A stretch of 64,000 nucleotides of DNA from JAWVFM01 sp963823245 (GCA_963823245.1 CAWGKQ010000008.1:62001-126000), one strand, 5' to 3'; shown: positions 42,903-51,471, counted from the stretch's first letter. Translations and numbers: made by a program. Notes: generated from the sequence alone by a model not told the origin.

Positions 42903-43592
42903 CTAGTGGGGCTGCTCGCGCGCCCGCTCGAGCGCGATCTCGAGGTCGGGTGGCAGAGGCGAGCGAAGGTCGATCTCGGCCCCGGTGAACGGGTGGCGGA
43001 AGCCCAGGCGAGCGCTGTGAAGGAACTGGCGCTCCAGTCCGAGCTCGCCGCCCTGTCCCCGCCCGTAGCGGGGGTCGCCGGCCACGGGGCAGTCGATCGA
43101 CGCCAGGTGCACGCGGATCTGATGCGTGCGGCCCGTCTCGAGCCTGACCTCGAGAAGGCAGTAGCCCGGGAGCGTTTCGAGCACCGCGAAGTGGGTGCGG
43201 GCCTCGCGCGGCCCGCGGCCGCCGACGGCCCGCCGCTCGGGTGCGCGGTAGTCGCGCCCGAGCGGCGCGTCGATCGTGCCCGACCGGGAGCGCGGGCGAC
43301 CGACGACGAGCGCGAGATAGGTCCGGCGGAGCTCCCGCGCCTTCACCATCGCGGAAAGGCGCCGATGAGCCTCCGGGTCGCGCGCCACCACCATCAGGCC
43401 CGAGGTGTCCTTGTCGAGGCGCTGCACGATCCCGGGGCGCTCTGCCGCGCCGCCACCGAGGAGATCGCCAAGCCGGTCGGTGAGGGTCGCCCCGGTGACC
43501 CCGGGAGCGGCATGCACCACGAGGCCCGCAGGCTTGTCGACCACGGCGAGATGCGCGTCGACGTGGACGACCCTCAGCTCGGGGATGCTCAC
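42903..43592 (-). CDS. RluA/RluD-family pseudouridine synthase without S4 domain
   Basis: 229 residues from GTG 43592. Catalytic domain of large-subunit rRNA pseudouridine synthases: VVDKPAGLVVHAAPG, RPGIVQRLDKDTSGLMVVAR with the catalytic Asp, VRLETGRTHQIRVHLASIDC and PVAGDPRYG. RluD proteins usually begin with an S4 RNA-binding domain. Upstream in other frames there is S4-like sequence only as shadow of lspA, so the domain is missing here. Its start overlaps the lspA stop (GTGA). The exact target uridine cannot be assigned. Confidence 0.85.
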   Translation of the reverse strand: MSIPELRVVHVDAHLAVVDKPAGLVVHAAPGVTGATLTDRLGDLLGGGAAERPGIVQRLDKDTSGLMVVARDPEAHRRLSAMVKARELRRTYLALVVGRPRSRSGTIDAPLGRDYRAPERRAVGGRGPREARTHFAVLETLPGYCLLEVRLETGRTHQIRVHLASIDCPVAGDPRYGRGQGGELGLERQFLHSARLGFRHPFTGAEIDLRSPLPPDLEIALERAREQPH

Positions 43593-44065
43593 AGTCGCTT
43601 CGGCTCTGGCGTCAATGCGATCAGCACGAGCGCGACCGCCCCGACCGTGATCGCCACGTCGGCGAGGTTGAACGCCGGCCAGAGCGGCGGATCGATGAAG
43701 TCGGTCACGGCGCCGGCGCGCACGCGGTCGGCGAGGTTGCCGAGGGCGCCGCCCGCGATGAGGCCGACGGCGAGCCACAGCCAGGGCCGCAGTGGATCGC
43801 GCGCGAACCAGCCGATGACGAACACCAGGGCGGCGATGGTCACCGCGACGACAAGCGCTCCACCGCCACCGAGGAAGCCGAAGGCCACCCCATGGTTGGA
43901 GACCCGCACGAGCCGGAAGCCGAGCGGCAGGTCGTCGACCTGGTGCGGAGCGAGCCCCGAGCGGACCACCGCCTTCACCAGCTGGTCTCCGATCACCACG
44001 AGCGCGCACACGGCGAGCGCCCGCAGCCACGCATCGGCCCGCCGCCGCGCGACGACCCCGCTCAC
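43589..44065 (-). CDS. lspA: Lipoprotein signal peptidase (signal peptidase II)
   Basis: 158 residues from GTG 44065. Aspartyl membrane protease that removes signal peptides of prolipoproteins. The catalytic motifs are intact: GGALGNLADRVRAGAVTDFI with the first Asp and PAFNLADVAITVG with the second. Four membrane helices. It overlaps yggT by four bases and rluD by four bases, the usual lspA-rluD pair. Confidence 0.92.
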   Translation of the reverse strand: MSGVVARRRADAWLRALAVCALVVIGDQLVKAVVRSGLAPHQVDDLPLGFRLVRVSNHGVAFGFLGGGGALVVAVTIAALVFVIGWFARDPLRPWLWLAVGLIAGGALGNLADRVRAGAVTDFIDPPLWPAFNLADVAITVGAVALVLIALTPEPKRL

Positions 44066-44367
44066 CCTCCGAGGATCGCGCTCAGAACGAGGCTGCGCAC
44101 CAGGTAGAGCACGACGATCGCGATGATCGGGCTGAGGTCGAGCGCCATCCCCCCGACTCCGACCGGCCGCAGAATCGCGCGGAACACGTTCAGGTAGGGG
44201 TCCGTCGTCCGTTCCACGAACGCGACGCAGGCGCGGAGGTACGGGTTGAAGGGCATCCGCGGCACCCACGTGAGCAGGATCCGGATGAAGATGAGAACGA
44301 TGTAGACCGTGAAGAGCGCCGAGACGTAGTCGTAGATCTCGGCGCGACCGATCGCCGCCTCGATCAT
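44062..44367 (-). CDS. YggT family membrane protein
   Basis: 101 residues. Two membrane segments flank a conserved cytoplasmic loop: SALFTVYIVLIFIRILLTWV, PFNPYLRACVAFVERTTDPY with the family FxxxxTDP motif, and a last helix LSPIIAIVVLYLVRSLVLSA. YggT proteins lie in the sepF neighbourhood and help organise division or osmotic response. The ATG overlaps the proC stop by four bases. Confidence 0.9.
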   Translation of the reverse strand: MIEAAIGRAEIYDYVSALFTVYIVLIFIRILLTWVPRMPFNPYLRACVAFVERTTDPYLNVFRAILRPVGVGGMALDLSPIIAIVVLYLVRSLVLSAILGG

Positions 44368-45132
44368 CGGAAGCGCTCCAGCGACGCGTCGACGGCGGCC
44401 ACGATCGCGCGCTCGAAACCCTCGAAATCGAGCGCCTTGAGCCCCGCATCGGTGGCACCGCCGAGCGGCGCCACCGCGTGCCGGATCGCGGCCGGGTCGT
44501 GCTTGCGGAGGAGCTCGGCGGTGCCGGTCAGCGTGTCGGCGACCAGCGTCGCGGCGAGCGGCCGCGGAAGCCCCTCGCGAGCTCCGGCGTCGGCCAGCGC
44601 CTCGGCGAACAGGGCCACGTAGGCCGGTGAGCACGACATCACCGCCATCGCGGCCTCGACCTGCTCCTCGGGAAGCTCGAAGCGCTCGCCGAGCGCGTCG
44701 AGAAGCGCCGTCAGCTCGCCGGCGAGGCCCTCAGGCATGTCGCGCGGCGGGCGGATGGCAGATGACGCCCTGGCGCACCTCGACGGGCTGGTTCGGCATG
44801 ACGCGAAGGAGAGGGACGCCCGGAAACGCCTCCGCGAGGCGGTCAAGGGGCGTCGCCGCGAGCATCGAGAGGATCGCGGGCGCCTCACCGCTGAGCTCGT
44901 CCGCGACGGCGTCGAGGGCCGCCGGCTTGACGCCGAGCAGGAGCACGTTGGAGTCCGCCCGCAGCGCGGTGAGCCCCTCCCGAATCTCTCCGCCAACCTC
45001 AGCAGCGAGGTCGGCGGCGCGCGTGGGCTCGAGGTCGCTGAAGAGCATGGCCTCCGGCCCGTCGTCGGCCGCCGCCCAGCCGCGCGCCATCGCGGCAGCC
45101 ATGTTGCCCGCGCCGACGAACCCGATCCGCAT
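44364..45132 (-). CDS. proC: Pyrroline-5-carboxylate reductase, one frameshift
   Basis: Last step of proline synthesis. From ATG 45132 come the NAD(P)-binding MRIGFVGAGNMAAAMARGWA and LLRVMPNQPVEVRQGVICHP. Near 44742 the frame fails (TGA) and the C-terminal dimerisation domain continues one frame over: DMPEGLAGELTALLDALGER, PAYVALFAEALADAGA, LVADTLTGTAELL, VAPLGGATDAGLKALDFEGF. Repaired length about 255 residues. The shift lies in the C-run CCGCCCGCCGCG. Because the rest of the protein is well conserved, a base-call error is likely. TACCCT stands six bases before the ATG. Confidence 0.82.
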
Positions 45133-45138
45133 GAGCGG

Positions 45139-45144
45139 AGGGTA
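45139..45144 (-). promoter_or_regulatory. -10 box of a predicted leaderless promoter (proC)
   Basis: TACCCT lies six bases before ATG 45132, two bases after sepF ends. Confidence 0.45.
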
Positions 45145-45145
45145 G

Positions 45146-45676
45146 TTACGACTGGTTGAAGAAGCCCTTCTCGACGAGGCGGGCGCGCTCCTCGGCCGAG
45201 ACCTCGACGTTGCGGGGGGTCAGCATGAACGTCTTCTCGGCGATCTTCTGCATCCCGCCCTCGAGGGCGTACGTGAGTCCTGAGGCGAAGTCGATCAGGC
45301 GCTTCGCGAGCTCGCCGTCGGTGGTCTGGAGGTTCAGGATCACCGGCGTGTCCTGCTTGAACCGGTCGGCGACCTCCTGGGCATCGTTGAAGCTGTGCGG
45401 CGTCACGAGATGCACCCGCGAGCCCGAGCCATTGCCGACGGGCCTCAGGGTGCGGCCGCGCGCGGGCGGCTCGTCGTCCGCGAAGATGTCGTCGATCTCG
45501 TCGCGGCCGCGACGTCGGTCGCCGATGCGGCTGACAGTGGCCGTGCGCGGCGCGGGCGAGTCGTAGATGTCCCCCTGGCCGGTCTCGGGCTCATAGCCCT
45601 CGTCGTCGACGTAGCCGGGGTCCTCGGCCAGCCCGAAGTAGACGAGGGCGCGGTGCCATGTGTCTCGGAAGGCCAT
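45146..45676 (-). CDS. sepF: Cell division protein SepF
   Basis: 176 residues. Membrane-binding partner of FtsZ in bacteria that lack FtsA. The N-terminal amphipathic helix is RDTWHRALVYFGLAEDPGYV. A disordered acidic linker follows (about 25-75), then the SepF core with RVHLVTPHSFNDAQEVADRF, TPVILNLQTTDGELAKRLID and GLTYALEGGMQKIAEKTFML. All conserved core features are present. Confidence 0.94.
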   Translation of the reverse strand: MAFRDTWHRALVYFGLAEDPGYVDDEGYEPETGQGDIYDSPAPRTATVSRIGDRRRGRDEIDDIFADDEPPARGRTLRPVGNGSGSRVHLVTPHSFNDAQEVADRFKQDTPVILNLQTTDGELAKRLIDFASGLTYALEGGMQKIAEKTFMLTPRNVEVSAEERARLVEKGFFNQS

Positions 45677-45740
45677 CGCTGGCTCACATTCGCTCTACGA
45701 GCAGGAACTCCTGCGAATGATTATGACCGCTCGGGGTCAC

Positions 45741-46394
45741 TCAGGGCATGTACAGCGTGGTTCCGAGGCGGATGATCGTCGCACCCTCGTCCACCGCCAC
45801 CTCCCAGTCCTGGCTCGTACCCATCGAGAGGTGCTGCAACCCGTGCCCCGCGGCCAGCTCGGCCAGGCGCGCGAAGTGCGGGCGGGAGTCCTCGGGATTC
45901 TGGGTGAACGGAGGCATCGTCATGAGGCCGACCACGCGGGCGGGGCATCGCGCGATGAAGTCCCTGAGAGCCGCCGGCTCCACCCCGCCCTTCCCCTCCT
46001 CCCCGGCGACGTTCACCTCGACGAGCACCTGGGTCTCCGGCGAGCCATGGCGTCCGAGCTGCTCGAGCACGGAGTCCGTGGCGACCGAGTGGATCAGCCG
46101 TACCAGCGGAAGGATCGATTTGACCTTGCGGCTCTGGACGTTTCCGATGAAGTCCCAGGCGAACGCGTCCGACCAGCGCTCCCGCTTCGCCTCGAGGTCC
46201 TGAAGCCGGTTCTCTCCCACGAGCTCGACGCCGGCCTCGGCCAACGCGCCCATCTCCTCGAGCGGCACGTACTTGCAGGCGGCGAGGACCTCGACGCCGG
46301 GTCCGGCGCGCTCGCGGACGCGCGCGAGGTTCGCCCGGATCCGGTCGGGCTCGAGCCCGTGGATGAGCCCGCGGGGCATCAGGCCTCCACCCAA
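45741..46394 (-). CDS. YggS/PROSC family pyridoxal-phosphate-binding protein
   Basis: 217 residues. PLP homeostasis protein with an alanine-racemase-like barrel. The PLP Lys is in VEVLAACKYVPLEEMGALAE. VELVGENRLQDLEAKRERWS, AWDFIGNVQSRKVKSILPLV, LVEVNVAGEEGKGGVEPAAL, and the C-terminal SMGTSQDWEVAVDEGATIIR, LGTTLYMP complete the family. Lies between sepF and pgeF, as usual, and overlaps pgeF by 16 bases. Confidence 0.92.
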   Translation of the reverse strand: MGGGLMPRGLIHGLEPDRIRANLARVRERAGPGVEVLAACKYVPLEEMGALAEAGVELVGENRLQDLEAKRERWSDAFAWDFIGNVQSRKVKSILPLVRLIHSVATDSVLEQLGRHGSPETQVLVEVNVAGEEGKGGVEPAALRDFIARCPARVVGLMTMPPFTQNPEDSRPHFARLAELAAGHGLQHLSMGTSQDWEVAVDEGATIIRLGTTLYMP

Positions 46395-47122
46395 GCAAAC
46401 CCGGCCTGGCGGCCGGTCCGCTCGCCATCGCGGCGGTGCGAGAAGAAGAGCTCAGGGTGACAGCTCGTGCAGAGGCCGGCCGCCTCGACGGACCCGACGC
46501 CGGCCGCGGCCAAGAGTGGCCGCGCCACCTCGACGAGGTCGAGCATGCGGCCGTCGGCAACCCCTTCCCCGAGGCTCGCGAAGGCGGCGAGCACCTCGTC
46601 GCCCACCTCGTAACAGCACCCGCCGATCCCGGGGCCGATGGCTGCAGCCTCAGCCCCAACCGCGTCGGCGGCTCGTTCGACGATGCCGGCGGCGAGCCCT
46701 CGCCAGCCGCAGTGGACCATCGCCGCGCCCCCGGGCCCGGCGAGCGCCATCGGGAGGCAGTCGGCGACGAGCACCGCCGGCGTCAGGTGCGGCGAGGACG
46801 TGATCTGCCCATCGACCTCGGAAAGGCCCGAGCCCGGATCGGTCCACGGGTTGGGCCCGGGCGCTTCATCGCGGGCCTGGATCTCGGGTCCGTGGACCTG
46901 ATGGCCGGCAAGGACGCCGTCCGGGTCTCGACCGAGGCCGACCAGGGTGCGCCTGCGGTTCTCCAGGACCGCCGAGCGGTCGTCGCCCGTCAGCAACCCG
47001 AGGTTGAGGCTCTCGTAGGGCCCAGAGCTCTCGCCGCCGAGGCGGGTCGTGAAGGCGGCCCGGGCACCAGGCAGATCGGCAGCCAGCCAGCGCACTCCAT
47101 CGTCCTCACGCCAGTCCATCAC
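46379..47122 (-). CDS. pgeF: PgeF/YfiH laccase-domain protein
   Basis: 247 residues. Multi-copper-oxidoreductase-fold protein (DUF152), zinc-dependent, considered a peptidoglycan editing or purine-nucleoside enzyme. Metal ligands are in LAGHQVHGPEIQARD, VADCLPMAL and MVHCGWRGLAAGIVERAADA. GPGIGGCCYEVGDEVLAAF and the C-terminal CTSCHPELFFSHRRDG are typical. ATG 47122 overlaps the deacetylase stop by four bases. Confidence 0.9.
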   Translation of the reverse strand: MMDWREDDGVRWLAADLPGARAAFTTRLGGESSGPYESLNLGLLTGDDRSAVLENRRRTLVGLGRDPDGVLAGHQVHGPEIQARDEAPGPNPWTDPGSGLSEVDGQITSSPHLTPAVLVADCLPMALAGPGGAAMVHCGWRGLAAGIVERAADAVGAEAAAIGPGIGGCCYEVGDEVLAAFASLGEGVADGRMLDLVEVARPLLAAAGVGSVEAAGLCTSCHPELFFSHRRDGERTGRQAGFAWVEA

Positions 47123-48009
47123 GCCGACGGGGGGGCCGGGCCCTGGGGGCCTGCGGACTCGAGCTTGTCGACGAACCCGCCGAGCCCGTCGCTGCCCGCG
47201 ATGTCCACCCGGGCCAGGGTGTAGGGGTTCTGGCGGTCGGCGAGGCCGGGAAGCTCGGTCGTGGCGCCCGTGTAGCCGGCCCGGCGCAGCTCGTCGATCG
47301 AGGCCTGGTCGTAATGGCCCGCCGGATAGCAGAAGTTCTCGACCTTGACCCCGAAGCGGCGCTCCAGCTCTCGCTTCGACCCCGCAATTTCGGTGGCGAG
47401 CTGGGACGCGCTGAGGGTCGTGACGTCGAGGTGGTTAATCGTGTGCGAGGCGAGCTCCCAGTCGGCGCCGATCATCCGCTTGACGTCTGCGGTCGGGAGG
47501 TCGTCGCCCTGCGATCCGGCGATCAGGTTGATCACCCCGGGCCAGTGGTACTGCTGCAGGACCAGGAACCCGGCAACGTACTGGCTGCGATATCCGTCGT
47601 CGAAGCTCACCACCACGGGCTTCGGCGGCAGTTCGCCGTGCCCGTCCCAAGCGTTCTCGACCTCCTTCTCCGTCACCGCCTCGTACCCGTGGGAGTGCAG
47701 CCAGGACATCTGCGCCTGAAAGTCAGCCTGGGGCACGAACAGGTCCGGATACGCACTGCCGGGAGTCGGCGGCTGAATCGCGTGGTACTCGAGGATCGGC
47801 ACCGGGCCGCGGTGGGGGCGCCAGGAGGGCGGGAAGGCGCGCTCGGCTCTGCCGCTCAGACCCCCCGTGGCAGCCGCCTCCCGCACGGTGCTCCGCTCCG
47901 ACCCCCCGCCTCGGCTCGCTATAGCCACGACCACGACCACGGCGCCGGCCGCTGCCAGAAGGGCAGCGAGCGCGAGGGTCCGCCGGCGTCGGATGCGGGA
48001 GCGCTCCAT
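47119..48009 (-). CDS. Polysaccharide deacetylase family protein, membrane-anchored
   Basis: 296 residues. An N-terminal membrane anchor at 10-30 (TLALAALLAAAGAVVVVVAI) after a basic start places the enzyme outside. The NodB domain begins VPILEYHAIQPPTPGSAYPD; the catalytic and zinc-binding motifs are VVSFDDGYRSQYVAGF and ASHTINHLDVTTLSASQL, and NFCYPAGHYDQASIDELRRA follows. It should remove N-acetyl groups from peptidoglycan or an extracellular glycan. TACTTT stands seven bases before the ATG. Confidence 0.88.
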   Translation of the reverse strand: MERSRIRRRRTLALAALLAAAGAVVVVVAIASRGGGSERSTVREAAATGGLSGRAERAFPPSWRPHRGPVPILEYHAIQPPTPGSAYPDLFVPQADFQAQMSWLHSHGYEAVTEKEVENAWDGHGELPPKPVVVSFDDGYRSQYVAGFLVLQQYHWPGVINLIAGSQGDDLPTADVKRMIGADWELASHTINHLDVTTLSASQLATEIAGSKRELERRFGVKVENFCYPAGHYDQASIDELRRAGYTGATTELPGLADRQNPYTLARVDIAGSDGLGGFVDKLESAGPQGPAPPSA

Positions 48010-48016
48010 CCCGCCG

Positions 48017-48022
48017 AAAGTA
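48017..48022 (-). promoter_or_regulatory. -10 box of a predicted leaderless promoter
   Basis: TACTTT lies seven bases before ATG 48009. Confidence 0.5.
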
Positions 48023-48037
48023 GCGGAGCGCCCCTCG

Positions 48038-48078
48038 GTTGATGGATTTCACCCCGTATGAGGGGTACACCCATCAAC
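48038..48078. repeat. Nested inverted repeat upstream of the deacetylase gene
   Basis: Outer arms GTTGATGG (48038-48045) and CCATCAAC (48071-48078) enclose inner arms ACCCC (48051-48055) and GGGGT (48062-48066). The right arm contains the stop of the CCA-family gene. The left arm touches the -35 region of the deacetylase promoter. No T-run follows. Confidence 0.45.
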
Positions 48079-49228
48079 GAACGGAGCCCGCGGCCTCCAG
48101 CGCCGTCGCCAGCTCCTCGTCGCGGCCTCGAGCCTCTCCGTCGATCTTCGCCGCGAGCGCGGCCGCGAGGCCCCGCCCGACGCTCGGCCCCTCCTGAATG
48201 CCGGCCGCGAGCAGATCGTCGCCGGTGATCTCGAGTCGGACGTGACGCCACTCCCGCACGTAGTCGTCGAACCAGCGCGCGCCGAGCGCGCGGGCGATGA
48301 CGAGCTCGACACCGGGGCGGCCTCTCGCAGCCGCCGCCAGCTCGGAAGCCCGCGAGCCGGTCACCCCTGCCAGCTCCCGCCCCCCCTCGCTCCCCGCGGG
48401 CGAGCCGAACCGCCCTGCGCGCACCGCGCCGGCAGCGAGAAAGGCGCCGGCGCGATCCGCTACCGCGCCCCACCCGTCCTCGTCGAGGACGGCGAGCGCT
48501 GCCGCGGCGAGCTCCAGGTCGGCTTCGGCAATTCCCCACTCCACGAGCGACCGCAGGGCAGCGACGGCCTCGTCCTCCATCGCCAGCCGGCGCAGCTCGG
48601 CCTCGATCCGCTCGGCAGACACCGTTTCGAGGTCGGCGTCGCGAATGAGCCGGGCCGTCATTTCATCGAGCTCGAGGTCAAGCCGGGCGGCGTAGCGCGC
48701 GGCGCGAAGCGCGCGGGTCGGGTCGTCGACGAACGAGCGCTCGTGAAGTACCCGGAGGACGCCATCGCGAAGGTCGGCCAGGCCGCCGTGAGGGTCGAGC
48801 GGCTCCTCCGCGCCCGCGAGCGGAAGCGCCATCGCGTTGATGGTGAAGTCACGCCGCGCGAGGTCGTCCGCGATCGATGCCTCGCGGATGTCGGGGAGCG
48901 CCCCGGGGCGCGCATAGGTCTCGGCGCGAGTGGCGGCCAGGTCGACCTCGGCCCCCTCGACGACGACCCGCGCGGTCCCGAAACGGCCGTGCACGCGGGC
49001 ACCGGCGTCGATGCGCCGAGCGAGCTCGGCGAGCCGCTCGCCGCTCGCCTCCACCGCCACGTCGAGGTCGATGCGCCCGCCGCCGGCGAGCAGGTCGCGC
49101 ACCGCGCCGCCCACCAGATAGGCGTCGGCGCCGTCGGCCGCCTCCCGCACCGCCCGAAGGGCGGGCAGCGCACCCAGCCGCTCCCGCAGCCGCGCGGGCG
49201 AGAAATCCTCCTTCTCAAAGGCCGTCAC
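48074..49228 (-). CDS. CCA tRNA nucleotidyltransferase / poly(A) polymerase family protein
   Basis: 384 residues from GTG 49228. Class II nucleotidyltransferase: DAYLVGGAVRDLLAGGGRID, with DLDVAVE carrying the catalytic DxD, RFGTARVVVEGAEVDLAATR, RRDFTINAMALPLAGAEEPL and DPHGGLADLRDGVLRVLHER, and FVDDPTRALRAARYAARLDL. The C-terminal part is helical without an HD domain. It may add CCA or only part of it. In species with split enzymes the two kinds cannot be told apart by eye. TACCGT stands seven bases before the GTG. Confidence 0.88.
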   Translation of the reverse strand: MTAFEKEDFSPARLRERLGALPALRAVREAADGADAYLVGGAVRDLLAGGGRIDLDVAVEASGERLAELARRIDAGARVHGRFGTARVVVEGAEVDLAATRAETYARPGALPDIREASIADDLARRDFTINAMALPLAGAEEPLDPHGGLADLRDGVLRVLHERSFVDDPTRALRAARYAARLDLELDEMTARLIRDADLETVSAERIEAELRRLAMEDEAVAALRSLVEWGIAEADLELAAAALAVLDEDGWGAVADRAGAFLAAGAVRAGRFGSPAGSEGGRELAGVTGSRASELAAAARGRPGVELVIARALGARWFDDYVREWRHVRLEITGDDLLAAGIQEGPSVGRGLAAALAAKIDGEARGRDEELATALEAAGSVR

Positions 49229-49235
49229 TCGCCGG

Positions 49236-49241
49236 ACGGTA
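49236..49241 (-). promoter_or_regulatory. -10 box of a predicted leaderless promoter
   Basis: TACCGT lies seven bases before GTG 49228. Confidence 0.45.
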
Positions 49242-49273
49242 CTGGCCGTTCCGTACCATGACCAACTCCGCTG

Positions 49274-50713
49274 ATGGCCCGCGTGCTCGACATCTGGCGG
49301 TCGTGGGACGCGTGGCAGCGAGGCGCGGCGATAACGATCGCGCTGCTCGCCGCCGGGGTTGCCGCGTTCAGCATCGTGGTCATCCTCCGGCGTCCGGCCG
49401 ACGTCTCCCACCCGCACGCCACCTTTCAGCCGAAGCGCGAGGTGAAGCACGTGAAGGCCACGAACTGGCCCGAGTACGGGCTCGACGACGAGCGCACCCG
49501 CTACCTGCCGTCAAAGCGTGTGGTCCCGCCGTTCGGAGCCCGGGACTGGGAGTTCAGGGCGCCGAGCCTGCTGGAGTTCTCGCCGGTCTACGCGCGCGGG
49601 CACCTCTACCTGATCGACAAGGACGCGACGTTCTACTCGCTGCAGGCGCACAACGGCGGCCGCGTCGACTGGAGGCGCGACGTCGGTCACCTCTCCGCCT
49701 CCTCGCCCGCCTATCACGGCGGGCGCGTGTTCGCGGTGACGCTGTCCCCGGGCCAGGTGATCGGAATGCGCGCGAGCGATGGCAAGGTGCTCTGGCGCCA
49801 CGGGCTCCCGGATCGCTCTGAGTCCTCGCCGCTCGTCCACGGGGGCCGCGTGTTCGTCGGCTGCGAGTCGGGCGAGGTGTTCGCCTACGACGAGAAGACG
49901 GGCAAGCTCGATTGGAAGTTCCAATCCAGCGGCGCCGTGAAGGGCGGCGTCGCCTACGACCACGGGGCGGTGTTCTTCGGCAACTACGCCGGGCAGGTCT
50001 ACGCCATCGACGCCTCCAACGGCTCGGTGCACTGGCAGGCCGAGACCCAGGGAGGCGGGTTCCTGCGCGGCGGGGGCATCTACTCCACCCCCGCGATCGC
50101 CTTCGGCCGCGTCTACTTCGGCGGGCTCGACGGCCGCGTCTACAGCTACGTGGAGAAGACCGGTGAGCTCGCGTGGAGCCAATCCACCGGCGCCGAGGTC
50201 TACCCGGCGCCGGCGGTCGCCGCGGTCCCCGGAACCGCGCCGAGCGTCTACGTCGGCTCGCAGGACCATCACTTCTACGCCATGAACGCGCGAACCGGGA
50301 AGATCCGCTGGGAGAAGGACCTCGGCGGCGTCATCCTGGGCGCCGCAAGCGTCGTAGGCCGCGACGTCTACGCGGCGGTCATCGGGCCGAACGTCGGCAC
50401 GTACGGCTTCCGGGTGAGCGATGGCCACAAGCAGTTCTACTCCGACATCGGCGAGTACAACCCGGTCATCTCGGACAACAAGCACCTGCTCCTAACCGGC
50501 GCCAACATCCTCATCCAGCTGCCGCCGCGCGAGGCGCACGTGCCGAAGGGTCAGCGGCACAAGAACAAGAAGGGAGCGAAGGACGGCGCTACCGAACCGA
50601 AACGCCATCGGCCCGCAGGCGCTCCTTCGCCTCACGGATCGAGTATCGCCCATAGTGAAAAATCGAAGCGCAAAGCACAGCATCCGCCCCACCATCCGCA
50701 ATCGCAGCAGTGA
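49274..50713 (+). CDS. PQQ-like beta-propeller repeat protein, membrane-anchored
   Basis: 479 residues. One N-terminal membrane helix (about 18-38, AAITIALLAAGVAAFSIVVI) then an external beta-propeller. At least five PQQ/YWTD-like blades are visible, each with a GxxYAxDxxTGxxxW-type turn, for example FAYDEKTGKLDWKF, YAIDASNGSVHWQ, YSYVEKTGELAWSQ and YAMNARTGKIRWEKDL. No PQQ-binding residues or catalytic motif can be named. It may be a scaffold. The last 60 residues are Lys/His/Pro-rich and overlap hisF on the other strand by 125 bases, so the real end may be earlier. Confidence 0.8.
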   Translation: MARVLDIWRSWDAWQRGAAITIALLAAGVAAFSIVVILRRPADVSHPHATFQPKREVKHVKATNWPEYGLDDERTRYLPSKRVVPPFGARDWEFRAPSLLEFSPVYARGHLYLIDKDATFYSLQAHNGGRVDWRRDVGHLSASSPAYHGGRVFAVTLSPGQVIGMRASDGKVLWRHGLPDRSESSPLVHGGRVFVGCESGEVFAYDEKTGKLDWKFQSSGAVKGGVAYDHGAVFFGNYAGQVYAIDASNGSVHWQAETQGGGFLRGGGIYSTPAIAFGRVYFGGLDGRVYSYVEKTGELAWSQSTGAEVYPAPAVAAVPGTAPSVYVGSQDHHFYAMNARTGKIRWEKDLGGVILGAASVVGRDVYAAVIGPNVGTYGFRVSDGHKQFYSDIGEYNPVISDNKHLLLTGANILIQLPPREAHVPKGQRHKNKKGAKDGATEPKRHRPAGAPSPHGSSIAHSEKSKRKAQHPPHHPQSQQ

Positions 50714-51401
50714 GGTGGCCCAGCTCACCCGCCCCGCCCGAGGCGATCACCGGCACCGCGACGGCGTCGGCGACCGCCCGCGTCAGCTCCAGGTCGTAGC
50801 CGTCTGTCGTCCCGTCGCGGTCCATGCTGGTGAGGAGCACCTCGCCGGCTCCCCGCTCGACCGCCTCGCGCGCCCAGGCGACGGCCTCGCGCCCCTCGAC
50901 CCGGGTCCGGCCTCCGTTGACGTAAACGTCCCAATCCGCATCGCCGAAGTGACCCGGCGGCGCCTCGCAGGGCGGCGAGGACGCAACGTCGGAACCGGCG
51001 CGGCGCCGGGCGTCGATCGCGATCACGACGCACTGGGATCCGAAGACCTCGGCGAGCTCGGAGAGGAGATCCGGGCGCTCGAGGGCGGCGGAGTTCACCG
51101 ACACCTTGTCCGCGCCCGCGTCGAGCACGGCCTGGGCGTCGGTCACGGAACGGATGCCGCCGCCGATCGTGAAGGGGATGAAGACGTCGTTCGCCGTGCG
51201 GCGCGCAAGCTCGACGATCGTCTCGCGACGTTCGTGGGATGCCGTGATGTCGAGGAACACGAGCTCGTCGGCCCCCTCGGCGTCGTAGCGCGCGGCCAGC
51301 TCAACCGGATCGCCGGCGTCGCGCAGCCCGACGAAGTTCGTGCCCTTGACGACCCGCCCCCGGTCGACGTCGAGGCACGGGATCACGCGCTTCAAGGCCA
51401 T
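50589..51401 (-). CDS. hisF: Imidazole glycerol phosphate synthase, cyclase subunit
   Basis: 270 residues. (beta/alpha)8 barrel that, with HisH, makes IGP and AICAR. The catalytic Asp residues are in RVIPCLDVDRGRVVKGTNFV and VIAIDARRR; TIGGGIRSVTDAQAVL, KVSVNSAALERPDLLSELAE and PVIASGGAGELGHL are typical. Against the usual 250 residues it carries an insert of about 18 (SDVASSPPCEAPPGH) after the central strand. Last gene of the his run. Confidence 0.94.
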   Translation of the reverse strand: MALKRVIPCLDVDRGRVVKGTNFVGLRDAGDPVELAARYDAEGADELVFLDITASHERRETIVELARRTANDVFIPFTIGGGIRSVTDAQAVLDAGADKVSVNSAALERPDLLSELAEVFGSQCVVIAIDARRRAGSDVASSPPCEAPPGHFGDADWDVYVNGGRTRVEGREAVAWAREAVERGAGEVLLTSMDRDGTTDGYDLELTRAVADAVAVPVIASGGAGELGHLTAAIADGGADAVLCASIFHYGRYSIREAKERLRADGVSVR

Positions 51402-51471
51402 GGTGATTCAGGTTAGGGCCCGAACGTCCCTCGCTGGGGGCTATGCGCCACCCTGCGGGACGTTCGATGAA

